Shown here: positions 55,044-63,932 of the stretch, piece after piece
Numbering within the stretch: position 1 is the first letter of the stretch
Layout of the letters: every line of letters starts with the position of its first letter
Source: Clostridium sp031626875
Lineage (GTDB): Bacteria > Bacillota > Clostridia > Clostridiales > Clostridiaceae
Assembly: GCF_031626875.1 (NCBI RefSeq)
Contig: NZ_JANDMF010000002.1
Coordinates: 186,001-250,000 of the forward strand
DNA length: 64,000 nucleotides
Direction of reading: 5' to 3'
Notes under the pieces: generated by a model
The model's input: only the letters and a program-made list of their open reading frames with translations
The model's database searches: none
Told to the model about the DNA's origin: nothing
Program-made: the position numbers and the translations under genes

Positions 55044-57164
55044 TTATAAGTGTAAAACTCTATCACCTATTTCCGCAGTACGTCCTTTATTCCAGAAATT
55101 TGTCCCAATATAACCACAAGTTCTTCTCATAACTTGCATATCACTTTCATCTTTATTTCCACAAGAAGGACAATACCATTCTAAATTTTCATCTAATTTA
55201 ATTTCACCAGTATATCCACATTTGTAACAAATATCTGGTTTAGTATTTATCTCTGCGTATTGAATATTATGATATATAAAGCTTATAACTTGCTCTATAG
55301 CTTCTAAATTTCTGCTCATATCTGGAACTTCAATATATGAAATGCATCCCCCTAAGCTTATATTATGGAATTGTGATTCAAACTTAAGCTTGGTAAAGGC
55401 ATCTATTTCTTCACATACATGTACATGATATGAATTTGTATAATACAGCCTATCTGTTACATTTTTTACTTCTCCATATTTCGATTTATCTATTTTGCAG
55501 AATCTATAAATTAAATTTTCTGCTGGAGTTCCATAAAGACTAAAACCTAATCCAGTTTCTTCTTTCCACTTTGCACAAGCATTGTTCATATGATTCATTA
55601 CTTCTAAAGCAAATTTTTCACCTTCTGGTGTAGTATGACTTACTCCAAGCATGGCTTGAACCATTTCACAAATACCAACATATCCAAGTGATAATGTAGA
55701 ATACCCATCTTTAAGAAGTTTATCTATCTTTTCTCCCTTTTCAAGTCTTGCAATTGCACCATGTTGCCAGTGTATTGGAGATACATCTGATAATGTTCCA
55801 AGTAGCATATTATGTCTAACTAATAATGCTTCTTTACATAATTCCAATCTCTGATCTAGCATATCCCAAAATAATTCCATATCTTTTTCTGCTATTATAC
55901 CTATTTGAGGTAGATTTAATGATATAACACCTTGATTGAATCTTCCATACCATTTATAATTGCCATTATCATCTTTCCATGGACTTAAATGAGACCTACA
56001 ACCCATTGGTGGAAATTTGTTTCCTTCATAGTTCATTTTCATAATCTTAGCGGATTGATAATCAGGCACTAATCTTTTAGCTGTACATTTTGCAGCAAGC
56101 TTTGTTATGTAATCATATTTTCCACCTTCTAGACAGTTATTTTCGTCAAGTAAGTATACTAATTTAGGGAAAGCTTCTCCTATTTCTTGTCCTTTATAAT
56201 TCTTCATTCCTGCTAATCTTTGTCTAATCATTTCTTCACAAATTAAAGCCATTTCTTCTTCATACTTATGGCCTTCTTCTATTTCTAAATATATAGTTCC
56301 AAAAGGTGATTGTCCATTTGTAGTTTGCAAAGTTGATAATTGGTATCTTATTGTTTGAACTCCATCTTTTAAATCTTTAAGCTTCATATCAGTAGCTAAA
56401 TCTTTTGCTAAAGATTCATCCTTATATTTCTCTAAATAAAATTTATAAAATTTTTCTTCAGTTACTTTCAAATACTTAGCTAAATGTTTGATGGTAATAC
56501 TTTGTCCACCATATTGATTACTAGCTACTTGTGCTATTATTTGTGTAGTAACAGTACAAGCTGTTCCAAAAGATTTTGGAGATTCTACTAATTTATCATT
56601 AATTACTGTACCATTATCAAGCATATCTTCTAAATTTATTAGACAACAATTAAAAATAGGCGATAACGTATAATCCATATCATGCCAATGAATCATTCCT
56701 TCATCATGTGCTTGTACTAAATGTGATGGAATTAATCTTCGTCTAGAAATATCTTTTGATACTTCACCTGCTATCAAATCTCTTTGTGTAGCAGCTATAG
56801 CAGAGTTTTTATTTGAATTTTCTTTCATTACATCTTCATTTGTTTTACTTAATAAAGATAATATACTTTCATCTGTTGTGTTAGTATTTCTTTTAAATTC
56901 TTGAACAGCCCTATAGCCTTCATAAGCTTTTGCTGTAACAGATTGTCCATAGTGTACTAATCTATCATAAACATAACTTTCTATTTTATATATTGTAGGA
57001 GTTTCATCATCTTTATTAAACTCTTTGGCAGCATCATTGGCTATTAATCTTGCTATATCTGGCAAATAAATCCCACTTCCATTTTTCATTGCTTTTATTA
57101 CAGCTTCCCTTATCTTTTGCTTATTAAACTTAACCATGCTACCATCTCTTTTTATTACTTTCAT
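55044..57164 (-). CDS. nrdD: anaerobic ribonucleoside-triphosphate reductase
   Basis: This oxygen-sensitive glycyl-radical enzyme makes dNTPs from NTPs using formate. About 706 residues comprise an N-terminal ATP-cone (MKVIKRDGSMVKFNKQKIRE), the core and a C-terminal zinc site with two CxxC pairs (CYKCGYTG, WYCPSCGN). The glycyl-radical motif RRTCGYIG has its Gly near 684. The start is placed at the ATG at 57164, where the ATP-cone begins. The ATG at 57173 is an alternative. A hairpin at 57185-57218 precedes the ribosome site. Confidence 0.94.
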   Translation of the reverse strand: MKVIKRDGSMVKFNKQKIREAVIKAMKNGSGIYLPDIARLIANDAAKEFNKDDETPTIYKIESYVYDRLVHYGQSVTAKAYEGYRAVQEFKRNTNTTDESILSLLSKTNEDVMKENSNKNSAIAATQRDLIAGEVSKDISRRRLIPSHLVQAHDEGMIHWHDMDYTLSPIFNCCLINLEDMLDNGTVINDKLVESPKSFGTACTVTTQIIAQVASNQYGGQSITIKHLAKYLKVTEEKFYKFYLEKYKDESLAKDLATDMKLKDLKDGVQTIRYQLSTLQTTNGQSPFGTIYLEIEEGHKYEEEMALICEEMIRQRLAGMKNYKGQEIGEAFPKLVYLLDENNCLEGGKYDYITKLAAKCTAKRLVPDYQSAKIMKMNYEGNKFPPMGCRSHLSPWKDDNGNYKWYGRFNQGVISLNLPQIGIIAEKDMELFWDMLDQRLELCKEALLVRHNMLLGTLSDVSPIHWQHGAIARLEKGEKIDKLLKDGYSTLSLGYVGICEMVQAMLGVSHTTPEGEKFALEVMNHMNNACAKWKEETGLGFSLYGTPAENLIYRFCKIDKSKYGEVKNVTDRLYYTNSYHVHVCEEIDAFTKLKFESQFHNISLGGCISYIEVPDMSRNLEAIEQVISFIYHNIQYAEINTKPDICYKCGYTGEIKLDENLEWYCPSCGNKDESDMQVMRRTCGYIGTNFWNKGRTAEIGDRVLHL

Positions 57165-57184
57165 GTACACCATTTCCTTCCACT

Positions 57185-57218
57185 TGTTATAGTGAAAATG
57201 AAATTTTTCTCTATAACA
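57185..57218 (-). promoter_or_regulatory. hairpin in the nrdDG 5' untranslated region
   Basis: TGTTATAG (57185-57192) and CTATAACA (57211-57218) pair. With one mismatch the stem extends through GAAAA/TTTTC, giving a 13-bp hairpin ending about 20 nt before the nrdD start. It has no T-run, and no NrdR box is seen. It may affect mRNA stability or translation, or be a protein operator. Confidence 0.45.
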
Positions 57219-57360
57219 GTAACTATTTTGCTGCTTTATTATACAATAAATTTTTTCTCTTTGCATTTTAATAATTTGCTTATCTTACTTATATTTACAA
57301 TTAAAATCCTATAAAATACCCTTAATCACTTATATTTCACAAATAAAAAATTTTTTCACA

Positions 57361-57415
57361 AAAAAACTATCTACAAATAGAAAACTTCATTTCTACTCAT
57401 AGATAGCTTTTTTAA
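57361..57415 (-). terminator. terminator of the discoidin-metalloprotease gene
   Basis: A long imperfect stem (CTATCTA.../...TAGATAG with a paired inner part) is followed by TTTTTTT on the minus strand, 25 nt past the stop. Confidence 0.8.
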
Positions 57416-57439
57416 GTCTTTTTGGTAAATATTACTTCA

Positions 57440-58828
57440 CTATTTATTCCATGGTTCTGGCATTTTATAATCACCAAATAAATCTTTTATAACCGAATAA
57501 ATTTCTGGATCATATTCCTTTAATTGCTCTTTATCAGTTTTTGATGATGCATTTGGAACATTTAAATCAGTCGGATTACAATTAAACCATCTTGGAACTT
57601 GTCCTGCAAAATATTCATGATAATTTGTTCTGTCATAATCAGATTCCTTATATAAATCTTTTGCTAAAGCATTATTGTAAGCAGCAACTATTTTTTTATA
57701 AATTTCAGGGGCAGCGCCTTGATGATCTGCATCTCCAATTCCAGACATTAGTATTGTATGTGTAAATTCATGGCTTAAAACATTGAATTGTGTTAAATAA
57801 TATACATCTGGATCTCCTGGATTTGGATCATTTGGAGTCATTATAAGCTCATTTTCACAAATTGTAGTATCTATTCCTCCACCAGCTCTTCTTTCAGTTT
57901 TGTTTGGCCAATCCCTCCATTCTGGCAAATCAACATTATGTTCTGTTAATCCAACTATATCTACTCTTGTATTGTTTTTAATCATATTCTGCAATATTTC
58001 TGGATAATCTACTGCAATTTTTCTTAGCATAACATCTAATATATCATAAGCTTTAAATAGAGCAGCATCACTTACATTATCAGAAGACAAAATTGGAATA
58101 TTGTATGAATATACACATTTTTTATAAAAAGGATCTGCCCATGATGGTGTTTGTGTCAATTCTCGTTTGCTTGGATTTTTTGTGTTATCTGTTGGATCCC
58201 CACCTTGTGATTTTTCTCCATAAACTTTCCACTCTAATACTCCTGTTGAATAACCTGCTTTAGCTTTCATATTAAGACGTATTTTTTTAGTTATTATAGA
58301 TTTAAATGTTGTTTTATTATATTTATTTTCCTCTACTCCTAATCCTTTTGCATCAGATACATTCACCCAGCTTGTCCCATTCCAATATTGTATTGAGCAA
58401 GATGTTGGTAAATCTATTCCTTGATTATCATCAAACCAATATACATCACTGCTTGATATTGTATATTTATCAGAAAAATCATATTCTACCCATTGACTTG
58501 TTCCTGGATTATCCCAATTCCCATATACTTTATGTGCTCTATCACTTGAACTTGTTGGATCAAAGCCATCATTTATTGCTGTTACATCTTCCCAACTTGA
58601 ACAATAGGATGTTGAAGCTACTCCTTTTATTGCTAAATTAACTATAGTATTGTCTTTATTTATAGTTTGATTCTGTATTTTACTAATCTTATAGTTATTA
58701 GTTTCAATATTGTATGCTTGAGCTTTTTGAAAAACTCCACCTCCTAAGGTAATCGCAACTGCTGTTGCTACTACACCCAATTTATAACAATTTAGCATTC
58801 CTCTTTTATGATTTTTTATTCTTTTCAA
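57440..58828 (-). CDS. secreted zinc metallopeptidase-like protein with N-terminal discoidin-like domain
   Basis: The 462 residues have a basic N-terminus and hydrophobic signal (GVVATAVAITLGGGVFQKAQA), a discoidin-like domain (about 63-205) and a C-terminal domain with LSHEFTHTI (HExxH at 353-357). A downstream NYHEYFAGQVPRWFN offers a possible third Glu ligand of a gluzincin. I cannot place the peptidase domain in a named family. Substrate unknown. Unlike the M6 paralogues, the binding domain is at the N-terminal side. It is encoded just downstream of the DUF5695 gene and shares near-identical domain DNA with it. Confidence 0.75.
   Translation of the reverse strand: MKRIKNHKRGMLNCYKLGVVATAVAITLGGGVFQKAQAYNIETNNYKISKIQNQTINKDNTIVNLAIKGVASTSYCSSWEDVTAINDGFDPTSSSDRAHKVYGNWDNPGTSQWVEYDFSDKYTISSSDVYWFDDNQGIDLPTSCSIQYWNGTSWVNVSDAKGLGVEENKYNKTTFKSIITKKIRLNMKAKAGYSTGVLEWKVYGEKSQGGDPTDNTKNPSKRELTQTPSWADPFYKKCVYSYNIPILSSDNVSDAALFKAYDILDVMLRKIAVDYPEILQNMIKNNTRVDIVGLTEHNVDLPEWRDWPNKTERRAGGGIDTTICENELIMTPNDPNPGDPDVYYLTQFNVLSHEFTHTILMSGIGDADHQGAAPEIYKKIVAAYNNALAKDLYKESDYDRTNYHEYFAGQVPRWFNCNPTDLNVPNASSKTDKEQLKEYDPEIYSVIKDLFGDYKMPEPWNK
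58215..58640 (-). repeat. discoidin-domain DNA repeat, copy A
   Basis: This segment encodes the discoidin-like domain of the 462-aa metallopeptidase (starting VNLAIKGVASTSYCSS, ending VLEWKVYG). Long stretches, such as those around 58421-58470, are nearly identical in DNA to copy C at 59320-59745. This implies recent duplication or gene conversion. Confidence 0.8.
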
Positions 58829-58867
58829 ACTCTACACTTCCCTTCATTATTAATTTGATATACCATT

Positions 58868-61800
58868 TTACTTATCCCCATAAACCTTCCACTCTAATAT
58901 CCCGGTTGATGAACTTGGTTTTCCTGTCATGTTAAGACGTATTTTATTAGTTTTTATAGATGAAAATGTTGTTGTATTATACTTATTTCCTTCTACACCC
59001 AATCCTTTAGCATCAGGTATATTTACCCAGCTTGACCCATTCCAATATTGTAATGAACATGAAGCTGGCAAATCTATTCCTTGATTATCACCAAACCAAT
59101 ATACATCACTCCCATTTAATGTACAAATATTTGGAAAGTCATATTCTACCCATTGTGTTGTACCTGCATTGCTCCAATTTCCATAAACCTTATGTGTTCT
59201 ATCATTAGAGCTTATTGGATCAAATCCATCATTTATTGCTGTTACATCTTCCCAGCTTGAGCAGAATGATGTAGTTGGTGTTCCATTAACCGCTATGTTA
59301 GTAGCTTGAGCTTTAACCCCATTAACTTTCCATTCTAGAACTCCTGTTGAACTTCCTGATTTAGCTTTCATGTTAAGGCGTATCTTATTTGTTGTTACAG
59401 GTGAAAATGTTGTTGTATTATATTTATTTCCTTCTACACCTAACCCCTTAGCATCAGATATATTCACCCAACTATTACCATTCCAATATTGCATTGAACA
59501 TGATGCTGGTAAGTTTATACCTTGATTATCATCAAACCAATATACATCACTGCTTGATATTGTATAGTTATCTGAAAAGTCATATTCTAACCATTGTGTT
59601 GCGCCTGCGTTATCCCAATTACCATATACTTTATGACTTCTATCATTAGAATTTGTTGGATCAAATCCATCATTTATTGCTGTTACATCTTCCCAACTTG
59701 AGCAAAATGATGTTGATGGAGTTCCTTTAAGTGCAATATTTTCTGCTTGATTTTCTGGATTAGTTCTGTTTTTTAATACTATTTTCACATTACATGAACT
59801 AACATTATCTACTTTTAGATCTACAGAAGACTTTTGTCCATCTTTAGTTGTCAATGATAAAGCCTCTGAATCGTTAATTAAAACTTTATACTCTCCACTA
59901 ACTAATCCTGACAAAGTAAGTTTTGTGTTATGAGCATTTCCTTCTGTATTCTTTAAATCAAACTCTAAATAGTCCTTATTAGTACTAGCTATTGCCTTTG
60001 TATATTGATCTTTTTCAAGCTCCATTGATACTTTTTGCGTAATTAAATTTAACCTTTTGAATATGCCATCTTTAGGTATTATCTCATATTTATCCCCATT
60101 TTGACTCACATCACATCCATATCCGTATAATCCAAATATAGGATCAACTGCAACATCTGAACTTAAAATTCGTATAGCTCCAAATAGCCCTAAATCAGCT
60201 TCACCAGACATTTGCCTCCATCCATTATGAAGACTTCCGCCTCCTACTCCTTGGCCACCCCAATTTCCTTTTTCTGCTTGATATGTCCAAGAGACAGCTC
60301 CTATATTGGCTGGATCAGAATCAATTTGTCCTGAATTTATACAACCTATATTGGCTATTTTTGCTGCATAAGATAAACGTTCTTCTACTTCTGAATCACT
60401 TGAATTTGTCCTTATCCAATCATCCATTATATATCCAGCAAGAGAAGTGGTATATTGAAAATTCCACCAATTTTCACCACATATAGTTACTGGATCTGCA
60501 TAATAATACCATACTGGTGCTGTTCCACGACATGCTTTAGTTTTTTCATTTATCTTTCCCATCATACCTATATTATTGTTCATCTTAGCTAATGTGTAAC
60601 ATGCTTCTTCTCCAGTGTTATCATAAGTATATTCTGACCCGTATGGGTATTTTGTCCCTTTAAAATTGTCATATTTAGTTGCCATTTTTTTGATAACATC
60701 ATTAGCTTCTGTAGTTAATCCCTCATCTTGTAGAGCTTTAATTATCTCTGGTGTAGTTGATTCTCCCATAAGTCCAGTATTCCAATTATAAGACACCTGT
60801 CCATCGTATAACGTTTTCAATATATTATAAGCCCTTACTAAATATGTTTTGGCATCATTTATATAATTCACAGCATCAGGATGCAATTTTGCTATTTTAT
60901 ACATACTAAAATAAGTATTATAAACATGAGCATATGCATATCCTCTATAAGTTGGGGTATCATTTGGTTCTTCTTTATAAAAATCATGAACTAAATAATC
61001 ACTATGATTATTCTTCATTAATGTATTCCATATAGCTGTTTCTAAATATTCATCAACAGCTTTTATTTCAGAAGATACAGGATTTAGTACATTTTTCTCT
61101 GCTAAGAATTGACCATGAGTTAATCCCCAGTCATCTCCCCATCCCCAATATCCATAGAATTCACCTCTTTTTGCTTTAGTATCCATCATCCAATCATCAA
61201 ATACCTTATTATAGCCAAGTGATGAATTGTTCCATTGAGTTTTCTCTACCATAAATGTAGAATGTCTTTGAATTGCCTTATCAATCGGTTCTATAGCATA
61301 GAACTGAAACACAGTTTTCTTACCATTTCCATATTCTACAGTTATGTCATTTTGTCCAAGATGATTAAATTGTACATTATAAATTTTATGATTCCCATCC
61401 ACAGTATTAGAATAATTAATGGTTGTCTCACTAGGATATTTTGCAGTAATAGACTTAATTTCTTCTGATGTGTGTAAATCTATTTTTCCAGTCATATTGG
61501 TTGCAAACATCATCCCAGGTACTGCTGTTACATCTATAAGTCCTTCTTTATATAAAGTTTCTTTTTTACTATTTTCATCATTTACCTTGCTAACTTTAAA
61601 AGTGTATACCTTTTCTTCATTTGGTTTAAGAATAAGACTACTATTCTTAAGATATCCTCTATTGGTGGATTTAATCACATTTGATTTGATGTAAAATACA
61701 TTTAGCCCATTTGACCAATCACCTTGATCCTGTGCCCATGTACTATTTGGATGTTCTTGTGTTACCCAGTGGTCCTGATACTCTAAACTAGCATCTGTAG

Positions 61801-62473
61801 ATGAATCTGGAGTTAATAGAATATATGGTCCTACTCCACTTGGTCTTTGAGCAGTTATATATGAATTGTTGTATCCTGTAAATGAGTGAAATACAACTCT
61901 ATTTTCATATATCTCTTCATCACCAGGCCATCTTTCATTAAATGGCATTGGAAGACCAATATCTCCAAATTCTATATTGCTCTGACTTGTATTTTTTAGT
62001 TTTATGCTCCAATATAATTGCCCATTTTTTAATGAATAACTTTCATTTAGACTAAAATTTTTAATTCCCTCCTCATTAGAAGAGTTCTTATTATAGTTTA
62101 CATTTACAGTGTTTCCATTTTGACTTTGAGTTCTTATATCTGCTGATTTATTTGTTGATGCTTTTTGCCAATTACCTGAACCAAGTTTATAAGTAAACAT
62201 AAGCTCTCCAAACCATTCATGATCATCAGTGTTTTGTTTTGGACTATTATCTTTATTCATCACATAGTTTGTGTCAAAGGAATCATTGTTAATCTTTAGT
62301 GAGCTTATTTCTCCATAATCTCCTGTTTCTACTTTAAAATTATCATCTGTAATAGTATAAGCTAGAGCTTTATTGGAATTTCCAAAACTCCAGGTTGCTG
62401 CAGCAATAGCTACTAATGCTGCTAATCTCCAACTGATTGACCTGCCTCCTTTGTCATTTTTCTTCTTCTTCAA
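58868..62473 (-). CDS. large secreted DUF5695 protein with two discoidin-like domains
   Basis: About 1201 residues start at a TTG behind GGGAGTG. A GTG ten codons upstream lacks a ribosome site. A basic stretch and signal (LAALVAIAAATWSF, ending SNKALA) precede the DUF5695 region (about 40-880, beta-rich first part, then an alpha-helical, toroid-like part with many Trp/Tyr). Two discoidin-like domains follow (about 912-1055 and 1060-1201). The layout is that of a polysaccharide-active enzyme with binding modules. The reaction is unknown. There is no LPxTG anchor or S-layer domain, so it is probably released. Confidence 0.8.
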   Translation of the reverse strand: MKKKKNDKGGRSISWRLAALVAIAAATWSFGNSNKALAYTITDDNFKVETGDYGEISSLKINNDSFDTNYVMNKDNSPKQNTDDHEWFGELMFTYKLGSGNWQKASTNKSADIRTQSQNGNTVNVNYNKNSSNEEGIKNFSLNESYSLKNGQLYWSIKLKNTSQSNIEFGDIGLPMPFNERWPGDEEIYENRVVFHSFTGYNNSYITAQRPSGVGPYILLTPDSSTDASLEYQDHWVTQEHPNSTWAQDQGDWSNGLNVFYIKSNVIKSTNRGYLKNSSLILKPNEEKVYTFKVSKVNDENSKKETLYKEGLIDVTAVPGMMFATNMTGKIDLHTSEEIKSITAKYPSETTINYSNTVDGNHKIYNVQFNHLGQNDITVEYGNGKKTVFQFYAIEPIDKAIQRHSTFMVEKTQWNNSSLGYNKVFDDWMMDTKAKRGEFYGYWGWGDDWGLTHGQFLAEKNVLNPVSSEIKAVDEYLETAIWNTLMKNNHSDYLVHDFYKEEPNDTPTYRGYAYAHVYNTYFSMYKIAKLHPDAVNYINDAKTYLVRAYNILKTLYDGQVSYNWNTGLMGESTTPEIIKALQDEGLTTEANDVIKKMATKYDNFKGTKYPYGSEYTYDNTGEEACYTLAKMNNNIGMMGKINEKTKACRGTAPVWYYYADPVTICGENWWNFQYTTSLAGYIMDDWIRTNSSDSEVEERLSYAAKIANIGCINSGQIDSDPANIGAVSWTYQAEKGNWGGQGVGGGSLHNGWRQMSGEADLGLFGAIRILSSDVAVDPIFGLYGYGCDVSQNGDKYEIIPKDGIFKRLNLITQKVSMELEKDQYTKAIASTNKDYLEFDLKNTEGNAHNTKLTLSGLVSGEYKVLINDSEALSLTTKDGQKSSVDLKVDNVSSCNVKIVLKNRTNPENQAENIALKGTPSTSFCSSWEDVTAINDGFDPTNSNDRSHKVYGNWDNAGATQWLEYDFSDNYTISSSDVYWFDDNQGINLPASCSMQYWNGNSWVNISDAKGLGVEGNKYNTTTFSPVTTNKIRLNMKAKSGSSTGVLEWKVNGVKAQATNIAVNGTPTTSFCSSWEDVTAINDGFDPISSNDRTHKVYGNWSNAGTTQWVEYDFPNICTLNGSDVYWFGDNQGIDLPASCSLQYWNGSSWVNIPDAKGLGVEGNKYNTTTFSSIKTNKIRLNMTGKPSSSTGILEWKVYGDK
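58871..59300 (-). repeat. discoidin-domain DNA repeat, copy B
   Basis: This encodes the last domain of the DUF5695 protein (NIAVNGTPTTSFCSS to GILEWKVYG). It is in tandem with copy C, separated by only about 20 nt. Confidence 0.8.
59318..59743 (-). repeat. discoidin-domain DNA repeat, copy C
   Basis: This encodes the penultimate domain of the DUF5695 protein (NIALKGTPSTSFCSS to GVLEWKVNG). It is more like copy A in the neighbouring gene over parts of its length than like its tandem partner B. Confidence 0.8.
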
Positions 62474-62679
62474 AATTATCACTCCCTTTTTTAAATTCCC
62501 CACACCCTACTATAAGTTTAACATTTTTTTACACCTAATACCTTACTTGATAATCCATTTTATGACAAATTAAAAACATTTCACGCTTTTCTTTCTATTC
62601 AAACTGAATTGTTAATAGTTTTTTATTATTAGGATAATCTAATATAGAAATATAGAATTTTTGCAAGGAGGATTTTACA

Positions 62680-62826
62680 ATGAGTAACAAAAGAAAAAAC
62701 GAATCAGATACCAAAACTACTTCTGATCCATCATCAAGTAAATATTCAAGAAAAATAAGTAGTAATGGACATGCAGAAAGTCCATACAGAGAAGAAGAAC
62801 CTTCAAATTCAACTAATTATAAGTAA
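62680..62826 (+). CDS. 48-aa hydrophilic protein, unknown
   Basis: This is a short gene with a strong ribosome site (CAAGGAGGATTTTACA) and its own terminator. The product is highly polar and low in complexity (Ser, Lys, Asn, Glu; starts MSNKRKNESDTK, contains GHAESPYREEE) and likely disordered. No cysteines and no hydrophobic segment. I do not recognise it. The composition would fit a minor spore or stress protein, but that is a guess. Confidence 0.65.
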   Translation: MSNKRKNESDTKTTSDPSSSKYSRKISSNGHAESPYREEEPSNSTNYK

Positions 62827-62838
62827 TAATTTATTTAA

Positions 62839-62868
62839 AAAGGCATAAGAATAAATTCCTATGCCTTT
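62839..62868. terminator. bidirectional terminator at 62.85 kb
   Basis: A stem AAAGGCATA/TATGCCTTT with a further paired GAAT/ATTC inside lies between the convergent 48-aa and 316-aa genes. Confidence 0.75.
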
Positions 62869-62875
62869 AATTACG

Positions 62876-63826
62876 TTAAAAATTAACATCTTTAACATCA
62901 ACAATATAGTTTTTTTCCTTATATGCTCTATGAATGTATGATACTGACCCTGCAATTGTTAAAGCATATCCTTTTATTAAATCTTCCCAAAATACACTTG
63001 AAACATTATGATTCTCCAAAAATATTGGTACTGATTTTAAAGCACTTATAAATGTAAATCCTTCATACTTATATGCATCATATATTTCTATTGATAAAGA
63101 AAAATATTGAGCTAAATATACTGCAACTATCGTGATTAGAGAAGTTATTATTATTCCCACTATATCTAATTTACCACCAAATTTTTCATAACCCACTATA
63201 CTACAAACAGCAATTGCTAATCCTGCAATTGCTGCAATATATCCCATTTGATATATTATAATCCATATAATAGACCCAACTAATGCACCAATAAATGAAC
63301 CTACAATTCCACCAACTATATTGCTGCTTTTTTCTCTTTGAGCTTGTCTATTATTAGCAATTACACTTTTAATTTCTGTCTTACAATTTACACAAGAATG
63401 TGAAACTATATTATTTATAAGAATTGGTGCTATATTATCACTTTCTCCACAAAACTCGCAACACCTAACAAATCCATTTACCGTACAAAAATTAATTACT
63501 ACATTAATGATTTCTAAAAAAATTTCTTTCTTACCTTTATTTCTTAATGATGGAGAATAATTTAGAACTATCTTGCAATTTTCATAAGTGGCAAGAGATA
63601 CTCCTTTAAATTTTCCACCTAAATTATTTAAAAATAGAATTAAAGTCTCTAGATTAAAATCTTCAGGAGGTTTTACAGGTATATAAATATATGATAAATC
63701 AGATCTTATATCTAATGTTCCCATTGATATACTATAATCCCTATAAAGACCTGTTAAAGCTCCTTCTTTTCCCAAATAGTTAAGTTGCATTTCATCTTTA
63801 AGTTGTTTTAATATTTTTTTCTTCAT
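62876..63826 (-). CDS. membrane protein with a cytoplasmic zinc-ribbon, unknown
   Basis: The 316 residues have a soluble N-terminal domain (1 to about 125) and then a zinc-ribbon-like pair of CxxC motifs (CCEFCGES, SCVNCKTE). A glycine-rich GGIVGSFIGALVGSIIW membrane segment and two or three further helices follow (about 170-245), then a short hydrophobic piece near the end. The family is not recognised. The zinc ribbon suggests a redox- or metal-binding regulatory part. AAAGAGGGGATAACAT precedes the ATG. Confidence 0.68.
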   Translation of the reverse strand: MKKKILKQLKDEMQLNYLGKEGALTGLYRDYSISMGTLDIRSDLSYIYIPVKPPEDFNLETLILFLNNLGGKFKGVSLATYENCKIVLNYSPSLRNKGKKEIFLEIINVVINFCTVNGFVRCCEFCGESDNIAPILINNIVSHSCVNCKTEIKSVIANNRQAQREKSSNIVGGIVGSFIGALVGSIIWIIIYQMGYIAAIAGLAIAVCSIVGYEKFGGKLDIVGIIITSLITIVAVYLAQYFSLSIEIYDAYKYEGFTFISALKSVPIFLENHNVSSVFWEDLIKGYALTIAGSVSYIHRAYKEKNYIVDVKDVNF

Positions 63827-63901
63827 ATGTTATCCCCTCTTTCCAATGGATTATAGCAAGCTATAAGTATAATTGCAATACAAAATTGAAAATCTAAAAA
63901 A

Positions 63902-63926
63902 GACTTCATCTTTTTTAGATGAAGTC
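63902..63926 (-). terminator. terminator of dapA
   Basis: A 10-bp stem GACTTCATCT/AGATGAAGTC is followed by TTTTTT on the minus strand. Confidence 0.85.
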
Positions 63927-63932
63927 CCATTA

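Noticed and set aside
61235..61694. Two plus-strand ORFs within the DUF5695 gene
   Set aside because: They are shadow frames of a long gene with a consistent signal peptide and domain order.
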